From assembly GCA_016712715.1 (NCBI GenBank), contig JADJQM010000003.1:62001-126000 (forward strand): DNA of 64,000 nucleotides. The letters are read 5' to 3'. This DNA comes from Rhodospirillaceae bacterium. GTDB lineage: Bacteria > Pseudomonadota > Alphaproteobacteria > Dongiales > Dongiaceae. A model generated the notes under the pieces. That model saw only the letters and a list, made by a program, of their open reading frames with translations, had not been told where the DNA came from and did no database searches. Below are positions 16,608 through 24,942 of this stretch, in pieces. A program made the position numbers and the translations under genes. Each line of letters opens with the position of its first letter. Within the stretch, counting starts at the first letter, position 1.

Positions 16608-17906
16608 CTAGCGGCGCACGCGGAGACCGCCGAGATTGGGCAAAAAGACTGCCAACAGGCCGAGGGCCGGCAGGAAAGCGCAGAGATTGTAAACATAGGT
16701 AATGCTCGTGAGGTCGGCCAACTGGCCGAGGACTGCAGCACCGACTCCGCCCAGGCCGAAGGCAAAGCCGAAGAACAGGCCGGCCACCATGCCGACCTTG
16801 CCGGGGATCAGTTCCTGGCCATAGACGACGATGGCGGCAAAGGCCGAGGCAAGCACCAGGCCGATGGGGATCGTGAGCAGCACCGTCCAGAAGAGGTTCA
16901 CATGCGGCAGGATCAGGGTGAAGGGCAGCACGCCGAGGATCGAACCCCAGATTACGGCCTTCGGCCCGACGCGGTCGCCGATCGGCCCACCAAGGATCGT
17001 GCCCAAGGCAGCGGCCCCGAGGAAGACGAACAGATAGACCTGGGCATCCTGCATCGCCACGCCGAAATGGTCGATGAGGTAGAAGGTGTAGTAGCTGCTG
17101 ATACTGGCCATGTAGAAGTATTTCGAGAACAGCAAGCCAAGGAGAACCGCGATGGCGCCGGTGATCTGCCGACGCGACAGTGGATTGGCGATGGGGGCGA
17201 CGAAAGGTCGCTTGGCCCGCGCGGCGCGATGCGCCTTGTACCAATTGCCGACGCCGGCCAGCAGGATGACGCCAACAAGCGCAGCACCTGAGAACCAGCC
17301 GACGCTGCTCTGTCCGTTGGGCACGATCGCATAAGCTGCGACCAGCGGGCCGACCGCGGAACCGATATTGCCACCCACCTGGAACAGCGATTGTGCAAAG
17401 CCATGACGGCCACCGGAGGCGAGCCGGGCGATGCGCGAGGATTCCGGATGGAAGACCGAAGACCCCAGGCCGACCAGAGCCGCCGCCGCCAGAACCATTG
17501 GATAGGTATCGGCAAAGGCCAGCAGCAGCAGGCCGCAGAGGGTGAAGCTCATGCCCACCGAGAGTGCGTAGTTTTTCGGCCGCTGGTCGGTATACATGCC
17601 GATCAAGGGCTGCAGCAGCGAGGCGGTGATCTGGAAGGTGAGCGTGATGAGGCCGATCTGACCGAAATCGAGCGCCAGTCCCGCCTTCAGCATCGGATAA
17701 ATGGCGAGGATCAGCGACTGCATCATGTCGTTGAGCATGTGGCAAAAGCTGATGGTGAGCAGCACCGCGGTCGCGGATTTCTCGCGCCGGTGCGGGCTGT
17801 CTTCGGTCAATTCAGCAGTCAATTCAGTCTCCGGCGGGCAGCCTTCGGCGCCCAAAAATGGCTCGACAGGCGCAGAATAGCCGATAGGATTAGGCCTGCA
17901 TTCCAT
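16608..17906 (-). CDS. fsr: Fosmidomycin-resistance-type MFS transporter
   Basis: A 432-residue MFS exporter of the Fsr family, which confers fosmidomycin resistance in E. coli. Motifs include SFCHMLNDMMQSLILAIYPM in helix 1, GLITLTFQITASLLQPLIG, FHPESSRIARLASGGRHG and SLFQVGGNIGSAVGPL, all diagnostic of Fsr. About 44 residues precede helix 1, longer than usual, so the start could lie further in. It diverges from an AraC-type regulator with only 29 nt between starts, which points to local control. Substrate is inferred from family only. Confidence 0.88.
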   Translation of the reverse strand: MECRPNPIGYSAPVEPFLGAEGCPPETELTAELTEDSPHRREKSATAVLLTISFCHMLNDMMQSLILAIYPMLKAGLALDFGQIGLITLTFQITASLLQPLIGMYTDQRPKNYALSVGMSFTLCGLLLLAFADTYPMVLAAAALVGLGSSVFHPESSRIARLASGGRHGFAQSLFQVGGNIGSAVGPLVAAYAIVPNGQSSVGWFSGAALVGVILLAGVGNWYKAHRAARAKRPFVAPIANPLSRRQITGAIAVLLGLLFSKYFYMASISSYYTFYLIDHFGVAMQDAQVYLFVFLGAAALGTILGGPIGDRVGPKAVIWGSILGVLPFTLILPHVNLFWTVLLTIPIGLVLASAFAAIVVYGQELIPGKVGMVAGLFFGFAFGLGGVGAAVLGQLADLTSITYVYNLCAFLPALGLLAVFLPNLGGLRVRR

Positions 17907-17935
17907 AATGGGTCATATACTTTCGAGATTGGGCC

Positions 17936-18715
17936 ATGGTTCGTAATATCAGGGGGACGGAGCTCGATACGGCGATCCGGCCCGTCATCGCGTCGGGCAA
18001 CGATTATCCGCATGATTACGAAATCGCCCCGCATCACCATGCGCGGGGCCAGCTGCTGCACGGCGTCCCAGGTGTCATGACGGTGCGGACCGAACATGGT
18101 GCCTGGGTGGTGCCGCCGGATCAGGCGGTCTGGATTCCACCCCATATCGAGCATTCCGTGCGCATGATGGGCGAGGTCGAAACCCGATGTGTCTTCGTCG
18201 ACCCCAACCATGTCGCTGGACTGCCGGAGAAGTGCCAGGTGCTCAGCGTGTCGCCGCTGATGCGCTGTCTCATCCAGGCGGCGGTCGATCTGCCGCTCGA
18301 CTATGCCCTCACCGGCCGCGAGGGCGAGATCATGGCGCTGCTGCTCTCCGAACTTCGGGCGCTTCCCGTGCTGCCGCTGTCGCTGCCCTTCCCGGCCGAT
18401 CCGCGCCTGGGCGAACGTTGCCAGGCCTTTCTCGCGCGGCCCCTCGCGCATCAGACCATCGACGAATGGGCGGACAGCCTGGGTATGAGCCGGCGCACCT
18501 TCACGCGCCACTTCAAGCGCGAATGCGGGTTGAGCTTTGCCGCCTGGCAACGGCAGGCCTGCCTGTTCGCGGCCCTCCCGCGTCTTGCCGAAGGCGAAGC
18601 GGTCACCACCATCGCCCTCGACCTTGGCTATGAAAGCCCGGCCGCCTTCACCACCATGTTCCGCAAGACCCTGGGTTTTCCGCCCAGCCGATATCTCACC
18701 GCCGCGGCAGCCTAG
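17936..18715 (+). CDS. AraC-family transcriptional regulator with cupin sensor domain
   Basis: A 259-residue regulator. The N-terminal cupin (about residues 20-100) has the motif HHHARGQLLHGVPGVMTV and WIPPHIEHSVRM. The C-terminal half carries the two helix-turn-helix motifs of AraC/XylS proteins: IDEWADSLGMSRRTFTRHFK and TIALDLGYESPAAFTTMFRK. This cupin-first layout is that of NimR-like regulators that control a divergent MFS exporter, and here the neighbour is the Fsr-like gene 29 nt away. A TATACT hexamer at 17916-17921 could be the -10 of this gene and would give a very short leader. The C-terminus overlaps the convergent PhyH gene by 4 nt. Confidence 0.9.
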   Translation: MVRNIRGTELDTAIRPVIASGNDYPHDYEIAPHHHARGQLLHGVPGVMTVRTEHGAWVVPPDQAVWIPPHIEHSVRMMGEVETRCVFVDPNHVAGLPEKCQVLSVSPLMRCLIQAAVDLPLDYALTGREGEIMALLLSELRALPVLPLSLPFPADPRLGERCQAFLARPLAHQTIDEWADSLGMSRRTFTRHFKRECGLSFAAWQRQACLFAALPRLAEGEAVTTIALDLGYESPAAFTTMFRKTLGFPPSRYLTAAAA

Positions 18716-19527
18716 AAACCACGCAAGGGCAGATCGGCACCGCGCCGCAGCCAATTGTCGGCAGGATAGGTGCTGGCGCCATCGATCACATGAAGCGTGT
18801 AGGCGTGGCGCGACCGCGAAGAGCGGTTGGCGGAGCTGTAATGCGGCAACAGGCCATGCAGCACGATGAGGCTGCCCTTCTTCGCATCGAGCTTGACCGC
18901 GGGCTGGTCGGGCCAGGGCGCATCATCGAGCGTTTCAGTGACCAGCGCGTCACCCTCGTGCCGGAACCGCTTGCGCAAGGGACCGCGATGGGCGCCGGGC
19001 ATAGCCAACATGCCGCCGTTGCTGCTGTCGGCATCTTCGAGTGCGAACCAGAAACCGATGCAGCTCATCGGTTCGGTATAGAGATAGGTTGAATCCTGGT
19101 GCCAGGAGACCTCGCCGCCGATGCCGGGCTGCTTGAAGATATACATCGACTGCAGCAGCAGCGGATCCTGGAACAGGCCTTTCGCCAAGGCAGCCAAATG
19201 CCGCTGTCGCGAGAATTCGGAAAAGACCGGATCAAGATCATGCATGGCATGGCCAAGCTTGTTGACCGCAAGGCGCTTTGGGCGCGTGAGGTTGCCGTCA
19301 GCATCGACCGCTTCTTCTTCCAGGAAGAAGCGGATGGCGTCGCCGGATTCCTGGAAATAGCGGTCGGCGGCATGCGCCACCGACTGCGTGGAGAACACGG
19401 TCCGGTGTACGCTGGCATCAAACCCATCGACCAGCGCATTGGCGCGCTCGATCAGGCGATCGCACAATTCGGGTGCTACGAAATCTTCGATCAGCAGATA
19501 GCCCTCTTCGGCAAAGGCCGCGCGCAT
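18712..19527 (-). CDS. Phytanoyl-CoA dioxygenase (PhyH) family oxygenase
   Basis: A 271-residue Fe(II)/2-oxoglutarate oxygenase. The iron facial triad is visible as His143 and Asp145 in SWHQDSTYLY and a distal His near 229 in HGLLPHYSSANRS, with Arg240 positioned to bind 2-oxoglutarate. The N-terminus FAEEGYLLIEDFVAPELCD is typical of the family. No start codon exists upstream in frame before a stop, so the ATG at 19527 is taken. Substrates of bacterial PhyH proteins vary widely (acyl-CoAs, natural products, phosphonates) and nothing adjacent identifies this one. Confidence 0.88.
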   Translation of the reverse strand: MRAAFAEEGYLLIEDFVAPELCDRLIERANALVDGFDASVHRTVFSTQSVAHAADRYFQESGDAIRFFLEEEAVDADGNLTRPKRLAVNKLGHAMHDLDPVFSEFSRQRHLAALAKGLFQDPLLLQSMYIFKQPGIGGEVSWHQDSTYLYTEPMSCIGFWFALEDADSSNGGMLAMPGAHRGPLRKRFRHEGDALVTETLDDAPWPDQPAVKLDAKKGSLIVLHGLLPHYSSANRSSRSRHAYTLHVIDGASTYPADNWLRRGADLPLRGF

Positions 19528-19572
19528 CGCAGGCGTGAGGCCATCGTCATGGGCGGTAAAGCGGTGTAAGTG

Positions 19573-20216
19573 TCAACCATCAAGCCTTTCCAGTTGCGTG
19601 AGCACATACTTGTTGAACGAGCCGTCCCAGTAGCAGATCACCGCCAATGTCGGATCCTGACGTTCAGGGCAACCGTCCAGCACTTCATCTGTCATCGATA
19701 GGAACCGCTTCGCCTCGTTGCGCGCGCAGGCGTAGAATGAACCATCAGACACCGTGCCTGACGGATCGCATACCTTGTGCGTCTTTTCAAACCAATGTAC
19801 CCAAAGGTCATTGTCATTGAGATCGAAGGTGGCCCAATTCCCGCGCATCGGCTGGCCGATCAGGCCGCTCACATAGTTCCAGTAACCAAAGTCCAACAGA
19901 CAGGCAGCGGTCGGACGGCTGCCGACGAGGCCCGCACATTCCTTGGCGCCGGGCTGCGCGTCGGGCCAGGCTGCGAGCAGCTTGGTATGAGCGCAGGCGC
20001 CGATCTGAAGCTCGGTCGCGCCGTTGACCGAGCACGCGTCGGTGATGGGGCGCAACGCGTCATCCGCCGCCTTGTTTGTCGGCAGGCGCCAAACGCCATT
20101 GGATTGGCTAGATCCCGGACCAGCGAGGATTTGGTCCCACCGTTCGTGCCGCCTTGCGATGTCACACAGGCCGCCAAGAGCATCGTTAAGGCCAAGATCA
20201 TTACGCGCTTATTCAT
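19573..20216 (-). pseudogene. Small lipoprotein gene of unknown function, frameshifted
   Basis: Two overlapping reading frames make one plausible protein. The first starts at the ATG at 20216 with a lipoprotein signal peptide (MNKRVMILALTMLLAACVTS, lipobox LAAC), then turns into an Arg/Pro/Ser-rich frame typical of wrong-frame GC-rich DNA. The second runs to the stop at 19573 and looks genuine: cysteine- and tryptophan-rich with LQIGACAHTKLLAAW, LLDFGYWNYVSGLIG and NEAKRFLSMTDEVLDGCPE. Restoring one base, for example in the AAA of CGACAAACAAGG near 20081-20092, joins them into about 214 residues. It lies 62 nt after deoB on the same strand. Whether the lesion is biological or a sequence error cannot be decided here. 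Confidence 0.6.
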
Positions 20217-20277
20217 CGCATTTCCCCGCTTGATTTCCCGCGATCAGACCCTACTACGAGGCCGGCGAATGCGGCAA

Positions 20278-21498
20278 TCAAAAGCACGCCTTGCCATGAG
20301 TGAGCGGTGGGATGCCGAGATGCTTGGCGAGCGTCTGGCCCATATCGGCAAAACTTGCGCGACGGCCGAGCGAGCCGGTGGGTGCGCCAGGGCCGAAGAA
20401 CAGCACCGGCACGAATTCGCGGGTGTGATCCGTCCCGCCTGATGTCGGATCGCAGCCATGATCAGCCGAGATGAGGGCGAGGTCTCCGGGTTGCATCGCG
20501 GCCAGGAAGTCCGGGATGCGGCGGTCAAAGGCTTCGAGTGCCGCCGCATATCCGGCGACATCGCGGCGATGGCCGAACAGCGTGTCGAAATCGACGAAGT
20601 TCGCAAAGGTGAGGCTGCCCGCCGGGGCCATCTCCATCAGTTCCAACGTCACGTCGACCAATGCCGCATTATCCTCGCCCTTCACCTTCCGCGTGATGCC
20701 GCGATGGGCAAAGATGTCGGCGATCTTGCCGACCGAAATCACCTCGCGACCAGCTTCCTGCAAGTGATCCAGCAAAGTGGGTTCCGGCGGCGGCGTGGTG
20801 AGGTCGCGGCGATGGGACGTGCGCTTGAACTGGCCAACCCTTTCACCGAGGAAGGGCCGTGCGATCACCCGCGCGATGCGATAGGGCTCCAGCAGGCGCT
20901 TGGCCACGGCGCAGATGTCGAGCAATCGGTCGAGACCGAAATGCTCTTCATGGGCGGCGATCTGGAACACGGAATCCGCCGAGGTGTAGCAGATGGGCTT
21001 GCCGGTGCGGATATGCTCCTCGCCCAGGCGATCCAGCACCTCCGTGCCCGAGGCGTGGCAATTGCCGAGGATGCCCGGCAGCTTGCAGGTGGCGATGAAG
21101 TCGGCGAGGAAGTCCGCCGGGAAGCAAGGCTCGGTCCTCGCAAAATAGCCCCAGTCTAGCGGCACCGGACAGCCGGCCATCTCCCAATGTCCGCTCGGCG
21201 TATCCTTGCCGGCGGAGAGCTCAGCCGCGGCGCCATAAGCTGCCGTGACCGTCATGGTCTCAAGGCCGACCGGCACCCGGCCGGTTGCCAGTTCAGCCGC
21301 GCGGCCGAGGCCGAGGCCGGCAAGGTTGGGAAGCTGCAGGGGACCTTGGCGCAGGCCGGCTCGATCGGCCTTGCCGGCAGCGCAATAGGCCGCGATATGG
21401 CCCAGCGTATCGGCGCCGGCATCGCCGAATCGATCGGCGTCGGGTGCCGCGCCAATTCCGAATGAATCCATTACCAGGATGAAGGCGCGTTTGTTCAT
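20278..21498 (-). CDS. deoB: Phosphopentomutase
   Basis: DeoB converts (deoxy)ribose-1-phosphate, released by nucleoside phosphorylases, to (deoxy)ribose-5-phosphate. The 406-residue product has the alkaline-phosphatase-superfamily metal sites: FILVMDSFGIGAAPDA at the N-terminus, DTPSGHWEMAG around the phosphorylatable Thr, and ISADHGCDPTSGGTDHTRE near the C-terminus. FVDFDTLFGHRRDVAGYAAA is also diagnostic. It is the last enzyme gene of the nucleoside operon and lies about 10 nt after deoA, directly serving the two phosphorylases encoded upstream. Confidence 0.97.
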   Translation of the reverse strand: MNKRAFILVMDSFGIGAAPDADRFGDAGADTLGHIAAYCAAGKADRAGLRQGPLQLPNLAGLGLGRAAELATGRVPVGLETMTVTAAYGAAAELSAGKDTPSGHWEMAGCPVPLDWGYFARTEPCFPADFLADFIATCKLPGILGNCHASGTEVLDRLGEEHIRTGKPICYTSADSVFQIAAHEEHFGLDRLLDICAVAKRLLEPYRIARVIARPFLGERVGQFKRTSHRRDLTTPPPEPTLLDHLQEAGREVISVGKIADIFAHRGITRKVKGEDNAALVDVTLELMEMAPAGSLTFANFVDFDTLFGHRRDVAGYAAALEAFDRRIPDFLAAMQPGDLALISADHGCDPTSGGTDHTREFVPVLFFGPGAPTGSLGRRASFADMGQTLAKHLGIPPLTHGKACF

Positions 21499-21507
21499 GG
21501 TATCATT

Positions 21508-22788
21508 CTACCCTAACGCAGTTCCTCGATCACGACGGGCCCGATCTTGGTGGCCTCGCCGGTGACGCGGATAGGCGGCGTGAACCATGGCGATCGGGCG
21601 GTCCGGGCCGATCGCCTCGCCCAGCCCGACGATCTCGGTCAGGCCCACCCGGTGGTCAATGCCGTCGCCAGGCCGCGTCCTGCCGCCACCCAGCGCCACC
21701 ACGGCCATGCCGATGGCGCGTGTATCCATGACCCGCACCTGGCCCGGATCCTCGGGGAAGCAGGGCTTGATGACCGGCGCCACCGCCAGATGCTTCTCGG
21801 GCCGCTCAAGGATGTCGGCGGGACCACCCAACCCAACGACCATGCGCTGGAATTGTTCCGCGGCGCGGCCGCTTTCCAGCGCGCGCTCGGCAAGGCGCCT
21901 TCCTTCGCGCGCATCCCCTGCCCGGCCACCCAGCACCAGCAGTTCTGCCGACAGCGCCAGCGTGCAGTCGAGCAGGCGCGGTTCCGCCGGCTCGCCCTTC
22001 AGGCAGCGGATCGCTTCCTGCATCTCGACCGCGTTGCCGGCGGTGCGGCCGAGGACCTGGTTCATGTCGGTGATGAGGGCGCTGGTCTTGACCCCAGCGC
22101 CATTGGCAACGCGCACGATGGAATCGGCAAGCTCCCGCGCCATCTCGAGTTCGGCGGCAAAGGCGCAGGATCCGTTCTTCACATCCAGCACCAGCGCCTG
22201 GAGCCCCGCCGCCAGTTTCTTCGACAGGATCGAGGCGGTGATGAGCGGCACTGATTCCACGGTCGATGTCACGTCGCGGATCGCATAGAAGCGCCGGTCC
22301 GCGGGCGCCAGATCCGCGGTCTGGCCGATGATCGCACAGCCGGTCTCTTTCACCACGCGACGGAATGTGTCGAGATCAGGCGCCGTCTGATAGCCCGGGA
22401 TCGCATCGAACTTGTCGAGCGTGCCGCCGGTATGGCCAAGGCCGCGGCCGGAGATCATCGGCACATAGCAGCCGCAAGCCGCCACGATCGGCCCCAGGAT
22501 CAGCGAGGTCTTGTCGCCGACGCCGCCGGTCGAATGCTTGTCGACGATCGGCCCATCCAGTCTGAGTGGCGCCCAGTCCAGCACCGTGCCGGAATGCATC
22601 ATGGCGCGGGTCAGGGCCACGCGCTCGGTCATGTCCATGCCGCGGAAGAAGACCGCCATCGCGAAGGCCGCGATCTGCCCTTCGGTGACGGCACCTGAAC
22701 TGATGCCGGCAACAAAGAACTCGATCTCCGCCGGCTTCAGGCGCTGGTTGTCGCGCTTTTTCCGGATGATCTCCTGCGGCAGCATCAT
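21508..22788 (-). CDS. deoA: Thymidine phosphorylase with damaged C-terminus
   Basis: DeoA splits thymidine or deoxyuridine with phosphate, releasing the base and deoxyribose-1-phosphate. Family motifs are intact through most of the 426 residues: KHSTGGVGDKTSLILGPIVA, SGRGLGHTGGTLDKFDAIPG and VSTVESVPLITASILSKKLA-like blocks. The last 22 residues are not: after PIAMVHAA the frame reads an Arg-rich tail ending at 21508. In another frame the same DNA encodes IRVTGEATKIGPVVIEELR followed by a stop at 21513, the expected type of ending. About 15-17 family residues between the two are missing, so an out-of-frame deletion of roughly 47 nt near 21571-21580 is inferred. The core is complete; activity is uncertain. 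It overlaps punA by 4 nt. Confidence 0.9.
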   Translation of the reverse strand: MMLPQEIIRKKRDNQRLKPAEIEFFVAGISSGAVTEGQIAAFAMAVFFRGMDMTERVALTRAMMHSGTVLDWAPLRLDGPIVDKHSTGGVGDKTSLILGPIVAACGCYVPMISGRGLGHTGGTLDKFDAIPGYQTAPDLDTFRRVVKETGCAIIGQTADLAPADRRFYAIRDVTSTVESVPLITASILSKKLAAGLQALVLDVKNGSCAFAAELEMARELADSIVRVANGAGVKTSALITDMNQVLGRTAGNAVEMQEAIRCLKGEPAEPRLLDCTLALSAELLVLGGRAGDAREGRRLAERALESGRAAEQFQRMVVGLGGPADILERPEKHLAVAPVIKPCFPEDPGQVRVMDTRAIGMAVVALGGGRTRPGDGIDHRVGLTEIVGLGEAIGPDRPIAMVHAAYPRHRRGHQDRARRDRGTALG

Positions 22789-23585
22789 GATTGTGAGTCC
22801 AGAAAGGCGATCAGCAGGCGCGTCAGCTTCTCGGCGGCGGCGGTCATCTGTGCGATCGTATGTTCGTGGCTGAGCTGCTCGTCGCTCATGCCGGCGCCCA
22901 TATTGGTGATGGCGCTCACCGCCAGCACCTTCATGCCGAAGTACCGGGCAAGGATCACGTCCGGCACAGTCGACATGCCGACCGCATCGATGCCAAGACC
23001 GCGCAGGGCTCGAATTTCTGCAGGCGTCTCGAATTGCGGCCCAGCGAGCCAGGCATAGACGCCCTCATGGAGAGTAATGCCCTGTCTATCCGCCTGCGCC
23101 TTCAACTGCTTGCGCAGTTCAGCATCATAGGCGCCCACCATGTCGACAAAGCGCTTATTGGTGGCGATGCCGAAGAGCGGCGAGGCCTGCACGCAGTTGA
23201 TATGATCGCTCAGCATCATCAGGCCGCCAGGCCCGACCTCGGGCATCAGACTGCCAGCAGCATTGGTGAGGATGAGGGTCTGGCAGCCGAGGCCATGCAA
23301 TGTTTCGATCGGAGTCTTCATGGCCGCAGCATCGCCGCGTTCGTAATAGTGGATGCGGCCCTGCAGGACCGCGACCCTCACCTTGCCAAGACGCCCCAAC
23401 ACCAGCCGCCCGGCATGGCCGCTGACACCGGATTGCTCAAAGCCCGGGAGATCGGCATAGGGCAGCGCAATCTGGTCCAATACCTTGTCGGCAAAATCAC
23501 CCATGCCTGAACCCAGCACCAGACCGATATCCGCACGGAATCCGGGCGCCTTGCGCGCGATCACCTGGAGGGCGGCATTGCTCAT
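22785..23585 (-). CDS. punA: Purine nucleoside phosphorylase (PunA/XapA type)
   Basis: Cleaves inosine, guanosine and their deoxy forms to base and pentose-1-phosphate. The 266-residue product belongs to the trimeric family: GLVLGSGMGDFAD (phosphate loop), VSGHAGRLVLGRLG, GRIHYYERGDAAAM, LILTNAAGSLMPEVGPGGLM and VGMSTVPDVILARYFGMKVL. I chose the ATG at 23585 (MSNAALQVIARK), which overlaps the stop of cdd in an ATGA; an open frame continues upstream but only as shadow sequence over cdd. It sits between cdd and deoA in the nucleoside operon. Confidence 0.95.
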   Translation of the reverse strand: MSNAALQVIARKAPGFRADIGLVLGSGMGDFADKVLDQIALPYADLPGFEQSGVSGHAGRLVLGRLGKVRVAVLQGRIHYYERGDAAAMKTPIETLHGLGCQTLILTNAAGSLMPEVGPGGLMMLSDHINCVQASPLFGIATNKRFVDMVGAYDAELRKQLKAQADRQGITLHEGVYAWLAGPQFETPAEIRALRGLGIDAVGMSTVPDVILARYFGMKVLAVSAITNMGAGMSDEQLSHEHTIAQMTAAAEKLTRLLIAFLDSQS

Positions 23586-23974
23586 CCGAGATGTTCCTTG
23601 CCGAAGGATTCTGGCAGCAGATCGCCCAGCCGGAAGCTGCGACGATGGCCTTCCGGGCCGCAGATATGGACCGGTGTTTCGGCATTGCCGAATTCGGCGA
23701 TGCGCTGGCGACAGCCGCCGCATGGAGTGGTGAGACCCGCGCCACCCCCGATCACCGCGATCTCGCGGATCTTTCTGGCGCCACCCAGTACCATGGCACC
23801 TATGGCCGTGGTCTCGGCGCACCAGCCCTCTGGATAAGACGCATTTTCAACATTGCAGCCGGCATAGATGACACCGTCGTCACCCAGGATGGCAGCGCCC
23901 ACCTGATAGTTCGAGTAGGGCGCATGTGCGCGTGCCATCGCCTGGCGCGCGGCATCGAGCAGGCGGGAATCCAT
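23582..23974 (-). CDS. cdd: Cytidine deaminase
   Basis: Deaminates cytidine and deoxycytidine to (deoxy)uridine, making pyrimidine nucleosides suitable for phosphorolysis. The 130-residue product is the short, homotetrameric type. The zinc site is complete: Cys52 and catalytic Glu54 in GWCAETTAIGAM, and Cys85 and Cys88 in TTPCGGCRQRIAEF. Substrate-binding YSNYQVGAAILGDDG and AGCNVENASYPEG are present. Two ATGs compete: 23974 has AAGGAG at 8 nt, while 23980, two codons earlier, overlaps the permease stop as ATGA but has the same sequence only 2 nt away. I prefer 23974. Confidence 0.95.
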   Translation of the reverse strand: MDSRLLDAARQAMARAHAPYSNYQVGAAILGDDGVIYAGCNVENASYPEGWCAETTAIGAMVLGGARKIREIAVIGGGAGLTTPCGGCRQRIAEFGNAETPVHICGPEGHRRSFRLGDLLPESFGKEHLG

Positions 23975-23976
23975 CG

Positions 23977-24942
23977 TCATCGCTCCTTGATATAGGGCAG
24001 GCCCAGGGCCTTGGGTGCGACGGCCTTGCCGATGAAGCCGGCCAACAGCACGACCGTGAAGATATAGGGCAGCGCCTGAATGAAGGGGACTGGCACATGG
24101 CCGATGCCAGGCAGCGAGACACCCTGCAGGCGAATGGCGATGGCATCGAGGAAGCCGAACAGCAGGCAGGCAAAGAAGGCCGGCCAGGGTCGCCATTTGC
24201 CGAAGATCATCGCCGCCAGCGCGATGAAGCCGCGCCCGGCGGTCATTTCTTTCTGGAAGGTGGCGTTCTGCGAAATCGACAGGAACGTGCCGGCGACACC
24301 GCAGAGCAGGCCGGCGACCATCACCGAGGAATAGCGCAGGCGCACAACTGATATGCCCGCAGTGTCGACCACCGCGGGCGCTTCGCCCACCGCCCGCAGG
24401 CGCAGGCCGAAGCGCGTGCGATAGAGCAGGAACCAGACCAGCGGCACCAGCAGCATCGCGGCATAGGTAATGAGGCTGTGGCCACTGATAATGTTGGCGT
24501 AGACCAGACCGATGACAGGCACATCGCGCAAGGCATCCGCCCCCGGCAGGGTGATCGGCATGAAGCGCTGTTCCGGCGAAAGGTCGGGGGTGTTGCCGCC
24601 GCGGCCATACCACGCATGCCCCAGGACCACGGTGAGGCCGACTGCTGTAATGTTGATGGCAACCCCGGAGACAACCTGGTCGCCCCGATGGGTGATGCAG
24701 GCAAAGCCGTGGATCAGCGATAGCAGGATGGCAACGATGATTCCCGCCAGCAAGGCGAGATAAGGCGAGCCGGTCTCGGCGGCAACCGTCGCCGCGGCGA
24801 AAGCGCCGGCCAGCATCTTGCCTTCCAGGCCGATGTCGATGACGCCGGAGCGCTCCGAGAACAGACCTGCCATGGCACAGAGAATGAGCGGTGTCGCCAT
24901 GCGCAGGGTCGCTGCCAGCGTGGAGATGAGGATGTCATCCAT
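23977..24942 (-). CDS. Nucleoside ABC transporter permease, second subunit
   Basis: A 321-residue inner-membrane permease of the BMP-linked nucleoside transporter group (relatives NupQ/RnsD). The N-terminal block LRMATPLILCAMAGLFSERSG, followed by GVIDIGLEGKMLAGAF, and the cytoplasmic coupling motif RLRAVGEAPAVVDTAGISV are diagnostic of this branch of the ribose/branched-chain-type permeases. Eight to ten hydrophobic segments are visible. It overlaps the preceding permease gene by 8 nt and is followed without a gap by cdd, so importer and catabolic enzymes share one message. Confidence 0.92.
   Translation of the reverse strand: MDDILISTLAATLRMATPLILCAMAGLFSERSGVIDIGLEGKMLAGAFAAATVAAETGSPYLALLAGIIVAILLSLIHGFACITHRGDQVVSGVAINITAVGLTVVLGHAWYGRGGNTPDLSPEQRFMPITLPGADALRDVPVIGLVYANIISGHSLITYAAMLLVPLVWFLLYRTRFGLRLRAVGEAPAVVDTAGISVVRLRYSSVMVAGLLCGVAGTFLSISQNATFQKEMTAGRGFIALAAMIFGKWRPWPAFFACLLFGFLDAIAIRLQGVSLPGIGHVPVPFIQALPYIFTVVLLAGFIGKAVAPKALGLPYIKER

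Noticed and set aside
23582..24613. A long reverse frame extending cdd upstream by more than 200 codons
   Set aside because: The extension is an off-frame reading of the permease gene; the deaminase starts at 23974 or 23980.
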